In this document: in pieces, positions 1 through 9,393 of the stretch | Layout of the letters: each line of letters opens with the position of its first letter | How positions within the stretch are numbered: the first letter of the stretch is position 1 | Source: Roseovarius sp. THAF27 | GTDB taxonomy: Bacteria; Pseudomonadota; Alphaproteobacteria; Rhodobacterales; Rhodobacteraceae | Direction of reading: 5' to 3' | NCBI RefSeq assembly: GCF_009363655.1 | Contig: NZ_CP045393.1 | Location: 4,092,001-4,156,000 of the forward strand | DNA: 64,000 bases | The notes under the pieces: model-generated | Seen by the model: only the letters and a program-made list of their open reading frames with translations | Told to the model about the DNA's origin: nothing | Database searches by the model: none | Made by a program: the position numbers and the translations under genes

Positions 1-788
1 TATCGCCAGTAGACGAGATTATGTCTGCACTCGGCGCCCGGCGCAGCATGGTTGGACACTTCGTATGCAGAAAGACCCGCTTCGTTGCAAAGCTCCTGGG
101 TCAGTTCGTACATGTCGGCCGCAAGATCCTCGGACGGCAGACCGCGCAATCCGCCACGGGCGCGGCGTTGATGAAAGACGGTTCCGGGCTCGATTGTCAG
201 TTGGTAGAGCGAGAGGTGATCGACAGCCAGATCAAGCGCTTCGGACAGTTCCTCGCGCCAGTTTTCAAGTGTTTGGTTCTGCCGTGCATAGATTAGGTCG
301 TAACTGACGCGATCGAAATACACGCGCGCGATTTCATACGCTTTCCTTGCGTCGCTGACCGTGTGAATCCGTCCGAGCCGTCGCAGGTCTTCGTCCCGCA
401 GGGATTGAACACCAAGAGAAACGCGATTGACGCCAGCCTCTGCAAACCCCGAGAACCGGCCAGCCTCGACCGACCCGGGGTTGGCCTCCAGCGTGACCTC
501 CAGGTCATTCGCGGGTGTCCAGATCTCGTGAACCCGCTGCAGGATCGCCGCGACCACGTCCGGTTTCATAAGGCTGGGCGTACCCCCACCGAAAAAGACC
601 GAGTTCAGCACCCGCCCGGAAAACATCTCGGCATATCTGTCGAGTTCCCGAAGATACGCCGCAAGCCAGCGGGATTGGTCGATTTCGGACCGAACATGAC
701 TGTTGAAGTCGCAATATGGGCACTTGGCTTCGCAAAATGGCCAATGCAGGTAGAGGCCGAACCCCCCGGCTTGCCAATCCTCAGTCAA
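1..788 (-). CDS. hemW: HemW-type radical SAM protein (coproporphyrinogen III oxidase-like), 3' end cut by window
   Basis: The minus-strand frame from 788 to the window edge reads as the N-terminal two thirds of HemW, a radical SAM protein linked to haem insertion and long annotated as oxygen-independent coproporphyrinogen oxidase. The cluster motif CEAKCPYC puts the three SAM-cluster cysteines at residues 19, 23 and 26. It is followed by FFGGGTPSLM, the glycine-rich SAM-binding segment of the family. The frame has no ATG near its start. A TTG at 788 gives [19 protein letters not shown], which matches the usual HemW N-terminus and overlaps the rdgB stop by 8 bp, so I take TTG as the start. The C-terminus lies beyond base 1. 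The gene is probably translationally coupled to rdgB in an rph-rdgB-hemW operon. Confidence 0.88.
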   Translation of the reverse strand, partial: MTEDWQAGGFGLYLHWPFCEAKCPYCDFNSHVRSEIDQSRWLAAYLRELDRYAEMFSGRVLNSVFFGGGTPSLMKPDVVAAILQRVHEIWTPANDLEVTLEANPGSVEAGRFSGFAEAGVNRVSLGVQSLRDEDLRRLGRIHTVSDARKAYEIARVYFDRVSYDLIYARQNQTLENWREELSEALDLAVDHLSLYQLTIEPGTVFHQRRARGGLRGLPSEDLAADMYELTQELCNEAGLSAYEVSNHAAPGAECRHNLVYWR

Positions 789-1389
789 AGCAGCCCTTCA
801 CCAGTTTTCTGAACGCGTCCGCCCTGTGGCTGATCCGGTTCTTGAGATCCGGGTCCATCTCGGCAAAGGTCACGTCATGGCCAGTGGGCTGGAAGATGGG
901 ATCGTAGCCGTGACCGTGTTCGCCGCGCATCGGCCAGACGATCTGGCCTTCGACGGTACCGGGGAAGACTTCGTCATGCCTATCCGGCCAGGCCAGCACG
1001 AGCGTACAACAGAAACGCGCCGTCCAAGGCGGTGCAGCCTGCTTGGAAATGATCCCGTCATAGGCTTTCTTCATGGCCATTCCAAAATCGCGACCAGTCT
1101 CTGTTTCTGCCCAATCTGCGGTGTAGACCCCGGGCGCCCCATCCAGGGCGTCGATTTCAATCCCGCTATCGTCCGAGAGCGCGGGAAGGCCGGTTGCCTG
1201 CGCCGCGGCGTGCGCCTTGATGCGAGCGTTGCCGACGAACGTGGTCTCGGTCTCATCGGGCTCGCCGAGGTTCATCTCGGCGGCCCCAACAACGGACACG
1301 TCATAAGGCGCCAGCAGTTTGGAGATTTCTTCAAGCTTTCCGGCGTTGTGCGTGGCCACCAACAAGGTGTCGCTTGACAGTTTACGCAC
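781..1389 (-). CDS. rdgB: RdgB/HAM1 dITP/XTP pyrophosphatase
   Basis: This 202-residue protein belongs to the Ham1 family, which hydrolyses dITP, XTP and related non-canonical purine nucleotides to monophosphates and so keeps them out of DNA and RNA. The signature near the N-terminus, [14 protein letters not shown], is the substrate-binding loop. [20 protein letters not shown] holds the catalytic acidic residues, and GHGYDPIF and SHRADAF are the other conserved blocks. The start is GTG and overlaps the rph stop by 8 bp. The rdgB stop in turn overlaps the hemW start, so the three genes look like a coupled operon. Length is normal for the family. Confidence 0.95.
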   Translation of the reverse strand: MRKLSSDTLLVATHNAGKLEEISKLLAPYDVSVVGAAEMNLGEPDETETTFVGNARIKAHAAAQATGLPALSDDSGIEIDALDGAPGVYTADWAETETGRDFGMAMKKAYDGIISKQAAPPWTARFCCTLVLAWPDRHDEVFPGTVEGQIVWPMRGEHGHGYDPIFQPTGHDVTFAEMDPDLKNRISHRADAFRKLVKGCFD

Positions 1390-2098
1390 CTGTCGCCGCC
1401 TTCTGCGCTTCTACCAGCTCCGCCACGCCTTTCTCGGCCAGGTCCATGAGGCTCGTCATCTGGTCCCGACTGAAAGTCGCGCCTTCCGCGCTCATCTGCA
1501 CCTCGATCAGGCGACCGGATGCGGTCATGATGAAGTTGCCATCGACGCCTGCATCGCTGTCCTCGGGATAGTCGAGGTCCAGGACAGGTTGACCGGCGTA
1601 GATACCGCAGCTGACCGCCGCAACAGGGTCTACCAGAGGGTCGCTGACGATATCGCCGGTCTTGAGCAGCTTGTTCACGGCAAGCCGCAGGGCAACCCAT
1701 CCGCCGGTGATCGAGGCGCAGCGGGTTCCGCCGTCGGCCTGGATCACATCGCAATCGACGGTGATCTGGCGTTCTCCCAGTGCCACGCGGTCAACGCCGG
1801 CGCGCAGGCTGCGGCCGATCAGGCGCTGAATCTCGACGGTTCGTCCCCCTTGCTTGCCGGCCGACGCCTCGCGCCGCATCCGGGAGGTGGTCGAGCGGGG
1901 CAGCATTCCGTATTCGGCCGTGACCCAGCCCAGGCCCGATCCCTTGATGAAAGGCGGCACGCGATCCTCGATCGTCGCGGTGCACAGGACATGGGTGTCG
2001 CCGATACGGATCATGCAGGACCCTTCGGCATGTTTCGTGACCCCGGTCTCGATTGAAACCGCGCGCATTTCACTTAAGTCTCTCCCAGAAGGACGCAT
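1382..2098 (-). CDS. rph: Ribonuclease PH
   Basis: RNase PH is a phosphorolytic 3'-5' exoribonuclease that trims tRNA 3' ends, releasing nucleoside diphosphates. The protein begins [17 protein letters not shown] and carries the phosphate-binding [10 protein letters not shown] block and the RNase PH core throughout. The frame extends 7 codons further upstream, but the ATG at 2098 has an AAGGAG Shine-Dalgarno about 8 nt before it and gives 238 residues, the usual family length. It is first in the rph-rdgB-hemW series and diverges from hrcA across about 110 bp. Confidence 0.95.
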   Translation of the reverse strand: MRPSGRDLSEMRAVSIETGVTKHAEGSCMIRIGDTHVLCTATIEDRVPPFIKGSGLGWVTAEYGMLPRSTTSRMRREASAGKQGGRTVEIQRLIGRSLRAGVDRVALGERQITVDCDVIQADGGTRCASITGGWVALRLAVNKLLKTGDIVSDPLVDPVAAVSCGIYAGQPVLDLDYPEDSDAGVDGNFIMTASGRLIEVQMSAEGATFSRDQMTSLMDLAEKGVAELVEAQKAATGA

Positions 2099-2159
2099 GC
2101 CAGAACTCCTTGTTTGCATGTCGGGAATACAGGTGACCGAAACCCGATAGCAACCCTGA

Positions 2160-2188
2160 TTGACCTTTTTGCCGGGCCGTTTTTAATG
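2160..2188 (+). promoter_or_regulatory. Candidate hrcA promoter
   Basis: TTGACC at 2160 followed 16-17 bp later by a weak -10 (TTTAAT or TTAATG) lies just ahead of hrcA. If used, transcription would begin near 2194, which favours the hrcA start at 2210 over the earlier ATG at 2186. The -10 match is poor, and no CIRCE-like inverted repeat or clear RpoH promoter is visible here. Confidence 0.25.
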
Positions 2189-2209
2189 GCACTTCACGAG
2201 GCGACAGAA

Positions 2210-3280
2210 ATGCAGATGGAAAACGCGCGAAAGATCCTGGATGAAATGAACGACCGCTCGCGGGAGGTGTTCCGTCGCGTGGTCGAAGGGTATCTTGCAA
2301 CGGGCGATCCGGTCGGGTCGCGCACCCTGACGCGTGACATGAGCGAAAAGGTATCCGCCGCGACGGTCCGCAATGTGATGCAGGACCTGGAGTATCTTGG
2401 CCTGTTGGACAGTCCACACGTCTCGGCCGGGCGCGTCCCGACACAACAGGGCCTGCGCATGTTCGTCGATGGTCTGCTCGAAGTCAGTGACCTGGAGCTG
2501 AACGACCGAGAGAAGATTGACGCGACATTGGGCTCGAATTCCGACGATGTCAGCCTCGCGCTCGATCGAATCGGATCGGCCTTGTCCGGCGTGACGCAAG
2601 GCGCTTCCCTGGTTCTGGCGCCAAAGCACGAGGCGCCGATCAAGCATATCGAGTTCGTGTCGCTGGGCCATGATCGTGCGCTTGTGGTGATCGTCTTTGG
2701 CGATGGGCATGTCGAGAACCGTATCTTTCACCCGCCGCCGGGCCAGACCCCCAGTTCGATGCGCGAGGCCGCCAATTTCTTGAACGCGCTGATCGAAGGC
2801 AAGACGCTGTCAGACGTGCAAACCGTGATCGCCAAGGAGATCGAGGCGCGCCGGCAGGAGATCGACGGACTGGCGCATCAACTGGTCGAAAGCGGCCTGG
2901 CCGTCTGGGAGGGCGAGGCTGACAGTTATGAGCGGTTGATCGTGCGTGGGCGTGCGAATCTGATCAATTCCGAGGTCGAGCAAGAGGACCTCGACAGGAT
3001 GAAAACGCTGTTCGATGACCTTGAACGCAAGCGCGACATCGCCGAGTTCCTGGAATTGACCGATCAGGGCGAGGGTGTGCGCATTTTTATCGGCTCGGAA
3101 AACAAACTTTTCTCACTTTCGGGTTCCTCTTTGGTGGTCTCTCCATATATGAACGCTGATCGAAAGATCGTGGGCGCGGTCGGTGTGATTGGTCCGACAC
3201 GCCTCAACTACGGTCGAATTGTACCAATCGTGGATTACACCGCGCAGCTTGTCGGAAAGCTGATCGCGGACCGGAAATAG
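2210..3280 (+). CDS. hrcA: Heat-inducible transcription repressor HrcA
   Basis: HrcA represses chaperone operons by binding the CIRCE operator, and its folding depends on GroE. The N-terminal winged helix is visible in NDRSREVFRRVVEGYLATGDPVGSRTL, followed by SAATVRNVMQDLEYLGLL and the C-terminal HrcA dimerisation domain ending in a GVIGPTRLNYGRIVPIVDY block. Three in-frame ATGs (2186, 2210, 2216) are possible. I choose 2210 (356 aa) because GAGGCG lies upstream and the length fits the family. grpE follows after 9 bp, so the two are probably co-transcribed. No CIRCE element is present in this window, so the targets (probably groESL) lie elsewhere. Confidence 0.93.
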   Translation: MQMENARKILDEMNDRSREVFRRVVEGYLATGDPVGSRTLTRDMSEKVSAATVRNVMQDLEYLGLLDSPHVSAGRVPTQQGLRMFVDGLLEVSDLELNDREKIDATLGSNSDDVSLALDRIGSALSGVTQGASLVLAPKHEAPIKHIEFVSLGHDRALVVIVFGDGHVENRIFHPPPGQTPSSMREAANFLNALIEGKTLSDVQTVIAKEIEARRQEIDGLAHQLVESGLAVWEGEADSYERLIVRGRANLINSEVEQEDLDRMKTLFDDLERKRDIAEFLELTDQGEGVRIFIGSENKLFSLSGSSLVVSPYMNADRKIVGAVGVIGPTRLNYGRIVPIVDYTAQLVGKLIADRK

Positions 3281-3289
3281 AGGAAGAGC

Positions 3290-3856
3290 ATGGCGCAGTC
3301 GAAAGAAGACCCGTTTCTTGATGACATAGAGCAAGCGGAAGACGAGGAACACGCCGCGATGGCCGAAGAGGATGCTCCGGAAAGTCTGGAGGATCAGGTC
3401 GAAACCCTTCGCGCGGAGCGCGATGCGTTCCAGGACAAGTTCATGCGCGCGCTTGCCGACGCAGAGAACGCCCGAAAGCGCGCCCAGAAGGACCGGACCG
3501 AGGCCGAGAATTATGGCGGTTCGAAACTGGCACGCGACATGCTGCCGGTGTTCGACAACCTGAAACGTGCGGTCGAAACCGTGACGGACGAACAGCGCGC
3601 GCAATCGGCGGCCCTGATCGAAGGGATCGAACTGACCATGCGCGAACTGGTCAACGTGTTTTCCAAGCACGGAATCCAGGTGATCGACCCGCAGGTGGGG
3701 GACAAGTTCGATCCCAAGCAGCACGAAGCGATGTTCGAGGCGCCGGTTCCGGGAACCAAGGCCGGCGAGATCATTCAGGTCTCTGCCCAGGGTTTCATGC
3801 TGTATGATCGCATCCTGCGCCCCGCGCAGGTCGGCGTGTCGTCCTTCACCGGGTGA
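3290..3856 (+). CDS. grpE: GrpE nucleotide exchange factor
   Basis: GrpE releases ADP from DnaK in the DnaK-DnaJ-GrpE chaperone cycle. The 188-residue protein shows an acidic N-terminus and a long coiled-coil helix (ESLEDQVETLRAERDAFQDK, then the ALADAENARKRAQKD family signature). It ends in the beta-domain signature containing VGDKFDPKQHEAMFEAP and the YDRILRPAQVGVS tail. A GGAAGAG ribosome-binding site lies just before the ATG. Its partners dnaK and dnaJ lie about 41 kb away in the same window, so the chaperone machine is split between two loci, as is common in alphaproteobacteria. Roughly 140 bp with no recognisable gene separates it from mutS. Confidence 0.95.
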   Translation: MAQSKEDPFLDDIEQAEDEEHAAMAEEDAPESLEDQVETLRAERDAFQDKFMRALADAENARKRAQKDRTEAENYGGSKLARDMLPVFDNLKRAVETVTDEQRAQSAALIEGIELTMRELVNVFSKHGIQVIDPQVGDKFDPKQHEAMFEAPVPGTKAGEIIQVSAQGFMLYDRILRPAQVGVSSFTG

Positions 3857-3996
3857 TGCGATGTCCGGCAGGGCCGATCGCCGATGCCTGTGCATTGGCG
3901 GCGGTCCTGGCGCAGAAGCATCCCGACTGTATCCGGAAAATCTCCTGGCGAGTCGAGGTTGAGTGGTGCCGCAGGCGCGACGGTGGCAGCCTGTTG

Positions 3997-6657
3997 TCAC
4001 TCTTCGCGCGAGAGCGCTTTCAGTTCATAGATCAAATTCAGAGCCTCTTTCGGGGTCAGGTCGTCGGGCAGGACCTCTTTCAGCCGCAGCACGGCGGCGG
4101 ACTCCGCGGCTTTCGGACTCGGCGGCGGGGGAGGGCTCGCGGCGAACAGCGGCAGATCGTCTATGAAGGCGGCCCGCTTGCCGCCGCCTTCCCGCTCGCC
4201 TTTCTCCAGGGCGTCCAGCACGACCCGGGCGCGTTCGACCACGGTGGCGGGCAAGCCGGCCAGTTTTGCCACCTGCACCCCATAGCTGCGATCCGCGGCA
4301 CCGCGCCGGACCTCGTGCATGAAGATCACGTCGCCCTCGTGTTCCTTGACCGCGACAGTGGCATTGTCCACGCGCTCCAATTTGTCGCTCAGACGCGTCA
4401 GTTCATGGTAATGCGTCGCGAACAGGGCGCGGCACCGATTGGTTTCGTGCAGATGTTCCAAGGTGGCCCAAGCGATGCTGAGGCCGTCATAGGTGGCGGT
4501 GCCGCGTCCGATCTCGTCAAGGATCACCAGCGCCTTGTCGTCGGCCTGGTTCAGGATGGCGGCGGTTTCCACCATCTCGACCATGAAGGTGGACCGGCCG
4601 CGCGCCAGGTCGTCGGAGGCGCCAACTCGGCTGAAAAGCTGGCTGACAAGGCCGATACGCGCACGGGCTGCGGGCACGTAACTCCCCATCTGCGCGAGCA
4701 CGGCAACAAGCGCGTTCTGGCGCAGGAAGGTCGATTTACCGGCCATGTTCGGCCCGGTCAGAAGCCAGATGTCGCTGGCATCGCCCAAAGCGCAATCGTT
4801 CGCGATGAAAGGCGCCCCATCCTGCGTGCGCAACGCGGCCTCGACCACCGGATGACGTCCCGCCTCGATATGCAGCGCTCGGCTGTCGTCGATCTGCGGG
4901 CGGCACCAGTTCTCGGCGCGTGCGAGATCCGCCAAAGCGGCGGAGAGGTCGAACTCGGCCAAGGACCGCGCGACCAGCGAAACCTCGGCCGATTTTTCCA
5001 GGATTGCCCGTTTCAGGGCGTCATAGAGCCGCTTTTCAATTTCGAGCGCTCGCCCTCCCGCATTGAGGATGCGTGTTTCCATTTCGCTGAGCGGGACGGT
5101 GGTAAAACGCACCTGGTTCGCCGTGGTCTGGCGATGCTTGAAGGTTTCATTTAGCGGTTCGGACAGCATCTTGTCGGCGTGGGTCGCCGTCACCTCGACG
5201 AAATACCCAAGGACATTGTTGTGCTTGACTTTCAGGCTTTGGATGCCGGTCGCCTGGGCGTATTCCGCCTGCATCCCCGCGATGACGCTGCGCCCTTCGT
5301 CACGCAGTTTTCTGGCCTCGTCCAGCTCGGCGTCGTACCCATCGGCGATGAAGCCGCCGTCGCGGGCCAGCAGGGGCGGCTCTGCAATCAGGGCTTCGTC
5401 CAGCAGGTCCAACAGTTCATCATGGCCGGTGAGCGCGGCGGACACCTCCTGCAGGGGCTTGGGCAGGTCCTGGCCGTCCAGCATCCGCGCGACCTCGGCG
5501 CTTTGCGTGAGGCCGTTGCGAATGGCGGCCAGATCCCGGGGTCCGCCCCGGTCAAGACCAAGACGGGACAGGGCCCGATCCAGATCTGGAACCTTGCGCA
5601 GCACCTCTCGCAGATCTTGTGCAAAGCGGGTGTGCCCGACCATGAAATCCACGCAATCGAGCCGATCCTGGACAACGTGCAGCACCCGGCTCGGGCTGGA
5701 GATGCGCCGCTCCAGCAAGCGGCCACCGCCGGCGGTTACCGTCCGGTCGATGCACGCCAGCAGTGAGCCGGACCTGCCACCGCTCAAGGACTGCGTCAGT
5801 TCCAGGTTGCGCCGTGTGGCCGCGTCGATCTGCATCACCCGCGCTTCGTTCTCGCGCAAGGGCTTTTGCAGCAGTGGGAGTTTCCCTTTCTGGGTGATCT
5901 CCAGGTACTCGACGATCGCACCCATGGCCGCGACCTCGGCACGATCAAATTGGCCAAAGGCGTCGAGCGTGCTGACATTGAACAGGGCGCAAATCCGTTT
6001 TTCGGCACCCGCGCTGTCAAAAGCCGACCGGCCGAGCGGCGTGAGCGAGACGCCGTGCTCGTCGGCGATGTCGCGAATTTCAGCCTCGTGCCCTTCGGCA
6101 ACGATCAGCTCGCTGGGGGCAAGCCGCGCCAGTTCGGGTGAAAGACGCACCTCGGTCAGTGGCATGACATGGAACGCCCCGGTGGAAATATCCACCCAGG
6201 CCAGCGCGGTGGCGTCGCGCACCTTGGCGAAGGCGGTCAGGTAATTGTGGCGCCGTGCCTCGAGCAGGCTTTCCTCGGTCAGGGTGCCGGGGGTGACCAG
6301 ACGGACGACATCGCGTTTGACGACGGATTTCGAGCCGCGTTTCTTGGCTTCGGCGGGGTCCTCCATCTGTTCGCAGACGGCCACGCGGAACCCCTTGCGG
6401 ATCAGCGTCAGAAGGTAGCCTTCGGCAGAATGCACGGGCACGCCGCACATCGCGATATCCTCGCCCAGGTGCTTGCCGCGCTTGGTCAGCGCGATATCCA
6501 GCGCCTCGGCGGCGGCAACGGCATCGTCGAAGAACAGTTCGTAAAAGTCACCCATACGATAGAACAGCAGCGCATTCTGGTACTGCGCCTTCAGTTCCAG
6601 ATACTGCGCCATCATCGGTGTCACGGCTGTTGTCGTGGATGCCACCCTGCCCCCCAT
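3997..6657 (-). CDS. mutS: DNA mismatch repair protein MutS
   Basis: MutS recognises mismatches and small loops and recruits MutL. The mismatch-binding domain I starts with [15 protein letters not shown], which contains the Phe-X-Glu wedge motif. Connector, core and clamp domains follow, and the C-terminal ABC-type ATPase carries Walker [10 protein letters not shown] (about residues 635-643), the signature region [20 protein letters not shown], Walker [12 protein letters not shown] and the ATHYHEL block. At 886 residues the length is normal. The first ATG (6657) has no clear ribosome-binding site. A GTG four codons later is preceded by a GGGGGGCAGG run and may be the true start. The gene converges with grpE and stands alone. 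Confidence 0.97.
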   Translation of the reverse strand: MGGRVASTTTAVTPMMAQYLELKAQYQNALLFYRMGDFYELFFDDAVAAAEALDIALTKRGKHLGEDIAMCGVPVHSAEGYLLTLIRKGFRVAVCEQMEDPAEAKKRGSKSVVKRDVVRLVTPGTLTEESLLEARRHNYLTAFAKVRDATALAWVDISTGAFHVMPLTEVRLSPELARLAPSELIVAEGHEAEIRDIADEHGVSLTPLGRSAFDSAGAEKRICALFNVSTLDAFGQFDRAEVAAMGAIVEYLEITQKGKLPLLQKPLRENEARVMQIDAATRRNLELTQSLSGGRSGSLLACIDRTVTAGGGRLLERRISSPSRVLHVVQDRLDCVDFMVGHTRFAQDLREVLRKVPDLDRALSRLGLDRGGPRDLAAIRNGLTQSAEVARMLDGQDLPKPLQEVSAALTGHDELLDLLDEALIAEPPLLARDGGFIADGYDAELDEARKLRDEGRSVIAGMQAEYAQATGIQSLKVKHNNVLGYFVEVTATHADKMLSEPLNETFKHRQTTANQVRFTTVPLSEMETRILNAGGRALEIEKRLYDALKRAILEKSAEVSLVARSLAEFDLSAALADLARAENWCRPQIDDSRALHIEAGRHPVVEAALRTQDGAPFIANDCALGDASDIWLLTGPNMAGKSTFLRQNALVAVLAQMGSYVPAARARIGLVSQLFSRVGASDDLARGRSTFMVEMVETAAILNQADDKALVILDEIGRGTATYDGLSIAWATLEHLHETNRCRALFATHYHELTRLSDKLERVDNATVAVKEHEGDVIFMHEVRRGAADRSYGVQVAKLAGLPATVVERARVVLDALEKGEREGGGKRAAFIDDLPLFAASPPPPPSPKAAESAAVLRLKEVLPDDLTPKEALNLIYELKALSREE

Positions 6658-6771
6658 CGGCTTTGGCGGGCAGCTTACAAATCACGGGCTGGGGGTAAAA
6701 GGCAAAACCGCCGGGATTCCTTGAAAACCGGGGCAAAGCGCGGAATGAGTGCTTGGTGAGGGAGGGATGGC

Positions 6772-7680
6772 ATGATCTTCAATCTGGGCTCGATCAACGT
6801 CGACTATTTCTACGAAGTTCCGCATCTGCCGCAGCCGGGCGAGACGCTGGCGGCAAAATCCTATGCGACGGGACTGGGGGGAAAGGGCGCGAACATGTCG
6901 GTGGCCATCGCCAGGGCCGGAGGACAAGTGCGCCATATCGGAGCCGTCGGGCCCGAGGGGGCCTGGCTAAAAACGCGGCTGGCGGACTACGGGATAGACG
7001 TTGCGCACATATCCGAGGTCGACACGGCGACGGGCCATGCCGTGATTAATGTGGACCGCCAGGGAGAGAACGCGATCGTGATCTTCCCCGGCGCGAACCG
7101 CAAACAGTCACCCGGGTCAATTGACGCGGCACTGCATGATGCGCGTCAGGGTGATATTCTGATGTTTCAGAACGAAACCAACGGCAAGAAATTTGCGGCC
7201 GCGCAAGCGCGGGAAAAGGGGCTGCACGTGGTGTATGTGCCTGCGCCGTACGATGAAAGCGCAGTGATGGATGTGCTTTCATACACTCAAATTCTGGTGC
7301 TGAACGAAATTGAGTTCAGCCAGATGATGCAGGCCACCGGGCGGGACGTGGCAACTCTTGGGGTTGCAACCATAGTCGTGACGCGCGGGGCGCAGGGGGC
7401 GCTGTTGCTGGAGGAAAGCGCCGGTTGGACGGAACGGGTTTTTGCCGCGCCCGCCGTTGACCCGGTGGATACGACAGGCGCCGGTGATACGTTCGCGGGG
7501 TATCTGGCCGCTGGCCTCGATGCCGGGCTGGATGCCGCGGTCGCGGTCCAGCGCGCGGTGTCTGCCTCGGCGTTGCAGGTGACGCGGCGCGGGACTGCGG
7601 ATGCTATCCCGGACCTGACGGAGGTTCAGGCCTTTATGCGTCAGGACCCGACGAATGGCGCGTCGTTGCCCCACAACTGA
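6772..7680 (+). CDS. PfkB-family carbohydrate kinase (ribokinase-like)
   Basis: The 302-residue protein is a ribokinase/PfkB-family sugar or nucleoside kinase, phosphorylating a small alcohol with ATP. The first PfkB signature region is GLGGKGANMSVAIARAGG (substrate side). The second is DTTGAGDTFAGYLAAGL near the C-terminus, which holds the catalytic aspartate and the anion hole. GGAGGGATGGC provides a good ribosome-binding site before the ATG. The closest subfamily by eye is RbsK, but no ribose transporter or other sugar genes adjoin it, so the substrate is uncertain. Its last 40 bp overlap the end of msrA on the opposite strand. Confidence 0.85.
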   Translation: MIFNLGSINVDYFYEVPHLPQPGETLAAKSYATGLGGKGANMSVAIARAGGQVRHIGAVGPEGAWLKTRLADYGIDVAHISEVDTATGHAVINVDRQGENAIVIFPGANRKQSPGSIDAALHDARQGDILMFQNETNGKKFAAAQAREKGLHVVYVPAPYDESAVMDVLSYTQILVLNEIEFSQMMQATGRDVATLGVATIVVTRGAQGALLLEESAGWTERVFAAPAVDPVDTTGAGDTFAGYLAAGLDAGLDAAVAVQRAVSASALQVTRRGTADAIPDLTEVQAFMRQDPTNGASLPHN

Positions 7681-8303
7681 CGGATGCGGGCATCTCGGCC
7701 ACATGCCTTGCGATACGCCTTGTAGGCCTTGGCCTGCGTTTTCGGACCGAAGCGGGTGATGATCAGGCGGTCGCCCTTGTAGTAGTCCTGGTGATAGTCT
7801 TCCGCCTGGTAGAAGTCCGACGCGGGCAGGATCGGCGTCACGATATCCTGGCCAAGAGACGCGGCCGCCTTTGCCTTGGCGGTCTCTGCGGCCTCTTTCT
7901 CGGCGTTTCCGTTGACAAAGATCGCGGTGCGGTAACTGTCGCCCCGGTCGCAGAACTGGCCGCCGGCGTCGGTGGGATCGACCGAGCGGAAGAAGAGTGA
8001 CAAGAGCTCGTCCCTGCTGACCTGCGCGGGATCGTACTCGATCTGTACCGCCTCGTAGTGGCCCGTGCCGCCGCGCACGACCTGTTTGTAGGTCGGGTTT
8101 TCCACGGTGCCGCCGGTATAGCCGGAGACGACCTCGCTGACGCCTTCGACGGATTCGAAATCCGCCTCGACGCACCAGAAACAGCCGCCGGCCACCGTGA
8201 GCGTTTCGGTTTCGGCGGCCTTGGCGGCGTTGGTCTGGACACCGAAGCCGACGGCGATGGATATGGCGAGCACGGTCGCCTTGATATTTCGCAGATGGTG
8301 CAT
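7641..8303 (-). CDS. msrA: Peptide methionine sulfoxide reductase MsrA with signal peptide
   Basis: MsrA reduces the S-epimer of methionine sulfoxide in oxidised proteins. The catalytic motif GCFWC places the active cysteine at residue 41, and the YTGGTVENPTYKQVV, GHYEAVQIEYDP and YQAEDYHQDY blocks are all conserved. Residues 1-30 form a hydrophobic signal peptide ending in AAKAA, so the enzyme is probably exported to the periplasm, unlike cytoplasmic MsrA. A resolving cysteine may be the one in QFCDRGDSYRTA or in KACGRDA near the C-terminus. AGGGAGG precedes the ATG. The 3' end overlaps the sugar kinase gene by 40 bp. Confidence 0.93.
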   Translation of the reverse strand: MHHLRNIKATVLAISIAVGFGVQTNAAKAAETETLTVAGGCFWCVEADFESVEGVSEVVSGYTGGTVENPTYKQVVRGGTGHYEAVQIEYDPAQVSRDELLSLFFRSVDPTDAGGQFCDRGDSYRTAIFVNGNAEKEAAETAKAKAAASLGQDIVTPILPASDFYQAEDYHQDYYKGDRLIITRFGPKTQAKAYKAYRKACGRDARIRQLWGNDAPFVGS

Positions 8304-8403
8304 GGCACAGCCTCCCTTTGGTCAGGGTCAAACTGCCGCGCTTCGGCTGCTGTTCCAACTCACCACGCCGTGAGGTCACGGGCCGGTGATGCGAATTTAC
8401 CCC

Positions 8404-8432
8404 TTGGCACCGATTTGGCCTGTTCCTAGCGT
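8404..8432 (+). promoter_or_regulatory. Candidate promoter of the class-IV aminotransferase gene
   Basis: TTGGCA, a 17-bp spacer and TAGCGT lie in the 181-bp gap between the divergent msrA and aminotransferase genes. The -35 is fair and the -10 weak. No other sigma-70-like pair is as good in this gap. Confidence 0.25.
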
Positions 8433-8484
8433 GTGCTGAAACAAATCGCGGGGCGGTTTGTAACAAAGCGAAAGGGCGACGGGT

Positions 8485-9393
8485 ATGGCAGAGCATCAGA
8501 CGACACACCAGGCGGAAGAGGATGCGCGGAACGAAGAGATCCTGATCTGGCTGAACGGTCGGATCGTGCCGAAGGCAGAAGCGCTGGTCAGTGTCTATGA
8601 CAGCGGATTCATGCTGGGCGACGGGGTGTGGGAAGGTCTGCGGCTGTATGACGGGACGTGGGCCTTTGTCGATGAGCATCTTGATCGCTTGTTCGAGGCG
8701 GCGAAGGCGATTGACCTGGATATCGGCCTGTCGCGCGAGGAGGTGTTGCAAGCCATTCTGGACACGCAGAAAGCTAACGACATGACAAGCGATGCCCATG
8801 CACGCCTGATGGTGACGCGGGGCGTCAAGACGCGACCGTTCCAGCACCCGAGCCTGTCGCGGCAGGGGCCGACGGTCACGATCATCATGGAGCATTCGCG
8901 CCCCAAGATTGCGCGGCCCATACGGCTGGCCACTGTGCCTCATCTCCGGGGCCTGCCGATGACGCAGGACCCGAAGCTGAATTCGCATTCCAAGCTCAAC
9001 TGCATCCTGGCCTGCATCGCCGCGGAAAAAGCGGGTGCGGACGAAGCCTTGATGCTGGATGTGCATGGGTTCGTGAACACGACTAATGCCTGCAATTTCT
9101 TTATCGTTCGTAAAGGCGAAGTTTGGACCTCGACCGGGGACTATTGCATGAACGGAATTACGCGGCAGAAAGTCATCGACCTATGCAGGGAAAACGGCAT
9201 TCCGGTTCACGAGCGGAATTATTCTCTGGTGGATACCTATGGCGCGGAGGAGGCGTTTCTGACCGGCACATTCGGCGCGCAGACGCCGGTGAGCGAGATC
9301 GACGAGCGGCCCATTGGCGATGGCGAGGCCGGGCCGGTGACGAAGCGGATCCAAGCGCTTTACAAGGACCTGATCGCCAAGGAATGCGCCTGA
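8485..9393 (+). CDS. Class-IV PLP aminotransferase (branched-chain/D-amino acid aminotransferase family)
   Basis: The 302-residue protein is a fold-type IV pyridoxal-phosphate aminotransferase of the BCAT/DAAT family. It shows the N-terminal YDSGFMLGDGVWEGLRLYDG block, the lysine in SHSKLNCILA that should bind PLP, and the phosphate-binding stretch NTTNACNFFIV with later GITRQKVIDL. Family members transaminate branched-chain or D-amino acids or process aminodeoxychorismate, and sequence alone does not decide the substrate. The stop codon overlaps the ATG of the next gene (TGATG), so the two are translationally coupled. That pairing with a sulfotransferase-like protein suggests a dedicated two-step pathway rather than housekeeping IlvE. 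Confidence 0.82.
   Translation: MAEHQTTHQAEEDARNEEILIWLNGRIVPKAEALVSVYDSGFMLGDGVWEGLRLYDGTWAFVDEHLDRLFEAAKAIDLDIGLSREEVLQAILDTQKANDMTSDAHARLMVTRGVKTRPFQHPSLSRQGPTVTIIMEHSRPKIARPIRLATVPHLRGLPMTQDPKLNSHSKLNCILACIAAEKAGADEALMLDVHGFVNTTNACNFFIVRKGEVWTSTGDYCMNGITRQKVIDLCRENGIPVHERNYSLVDTYGAEEAFLTGTFGAQTPVSEIDERPIGDGEAGPVTKRIQALYKDLIAKECA

Noticed and set aside
2099..2210. CIRCE operator or RpoH promoter before hrcA
   Set aside because: No TTAGCACTC-type inverted repeat and no convincing CTTG/-10 pair at the right spacing. CIRCE was also not found before dnaK.
3853..5154. Open frame on the plus strand covering the end of mutS
   Set aside because: Its translation is a mirror of mutS in another frame. 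The first 140 bp after grpE do not match any gene I recognise.
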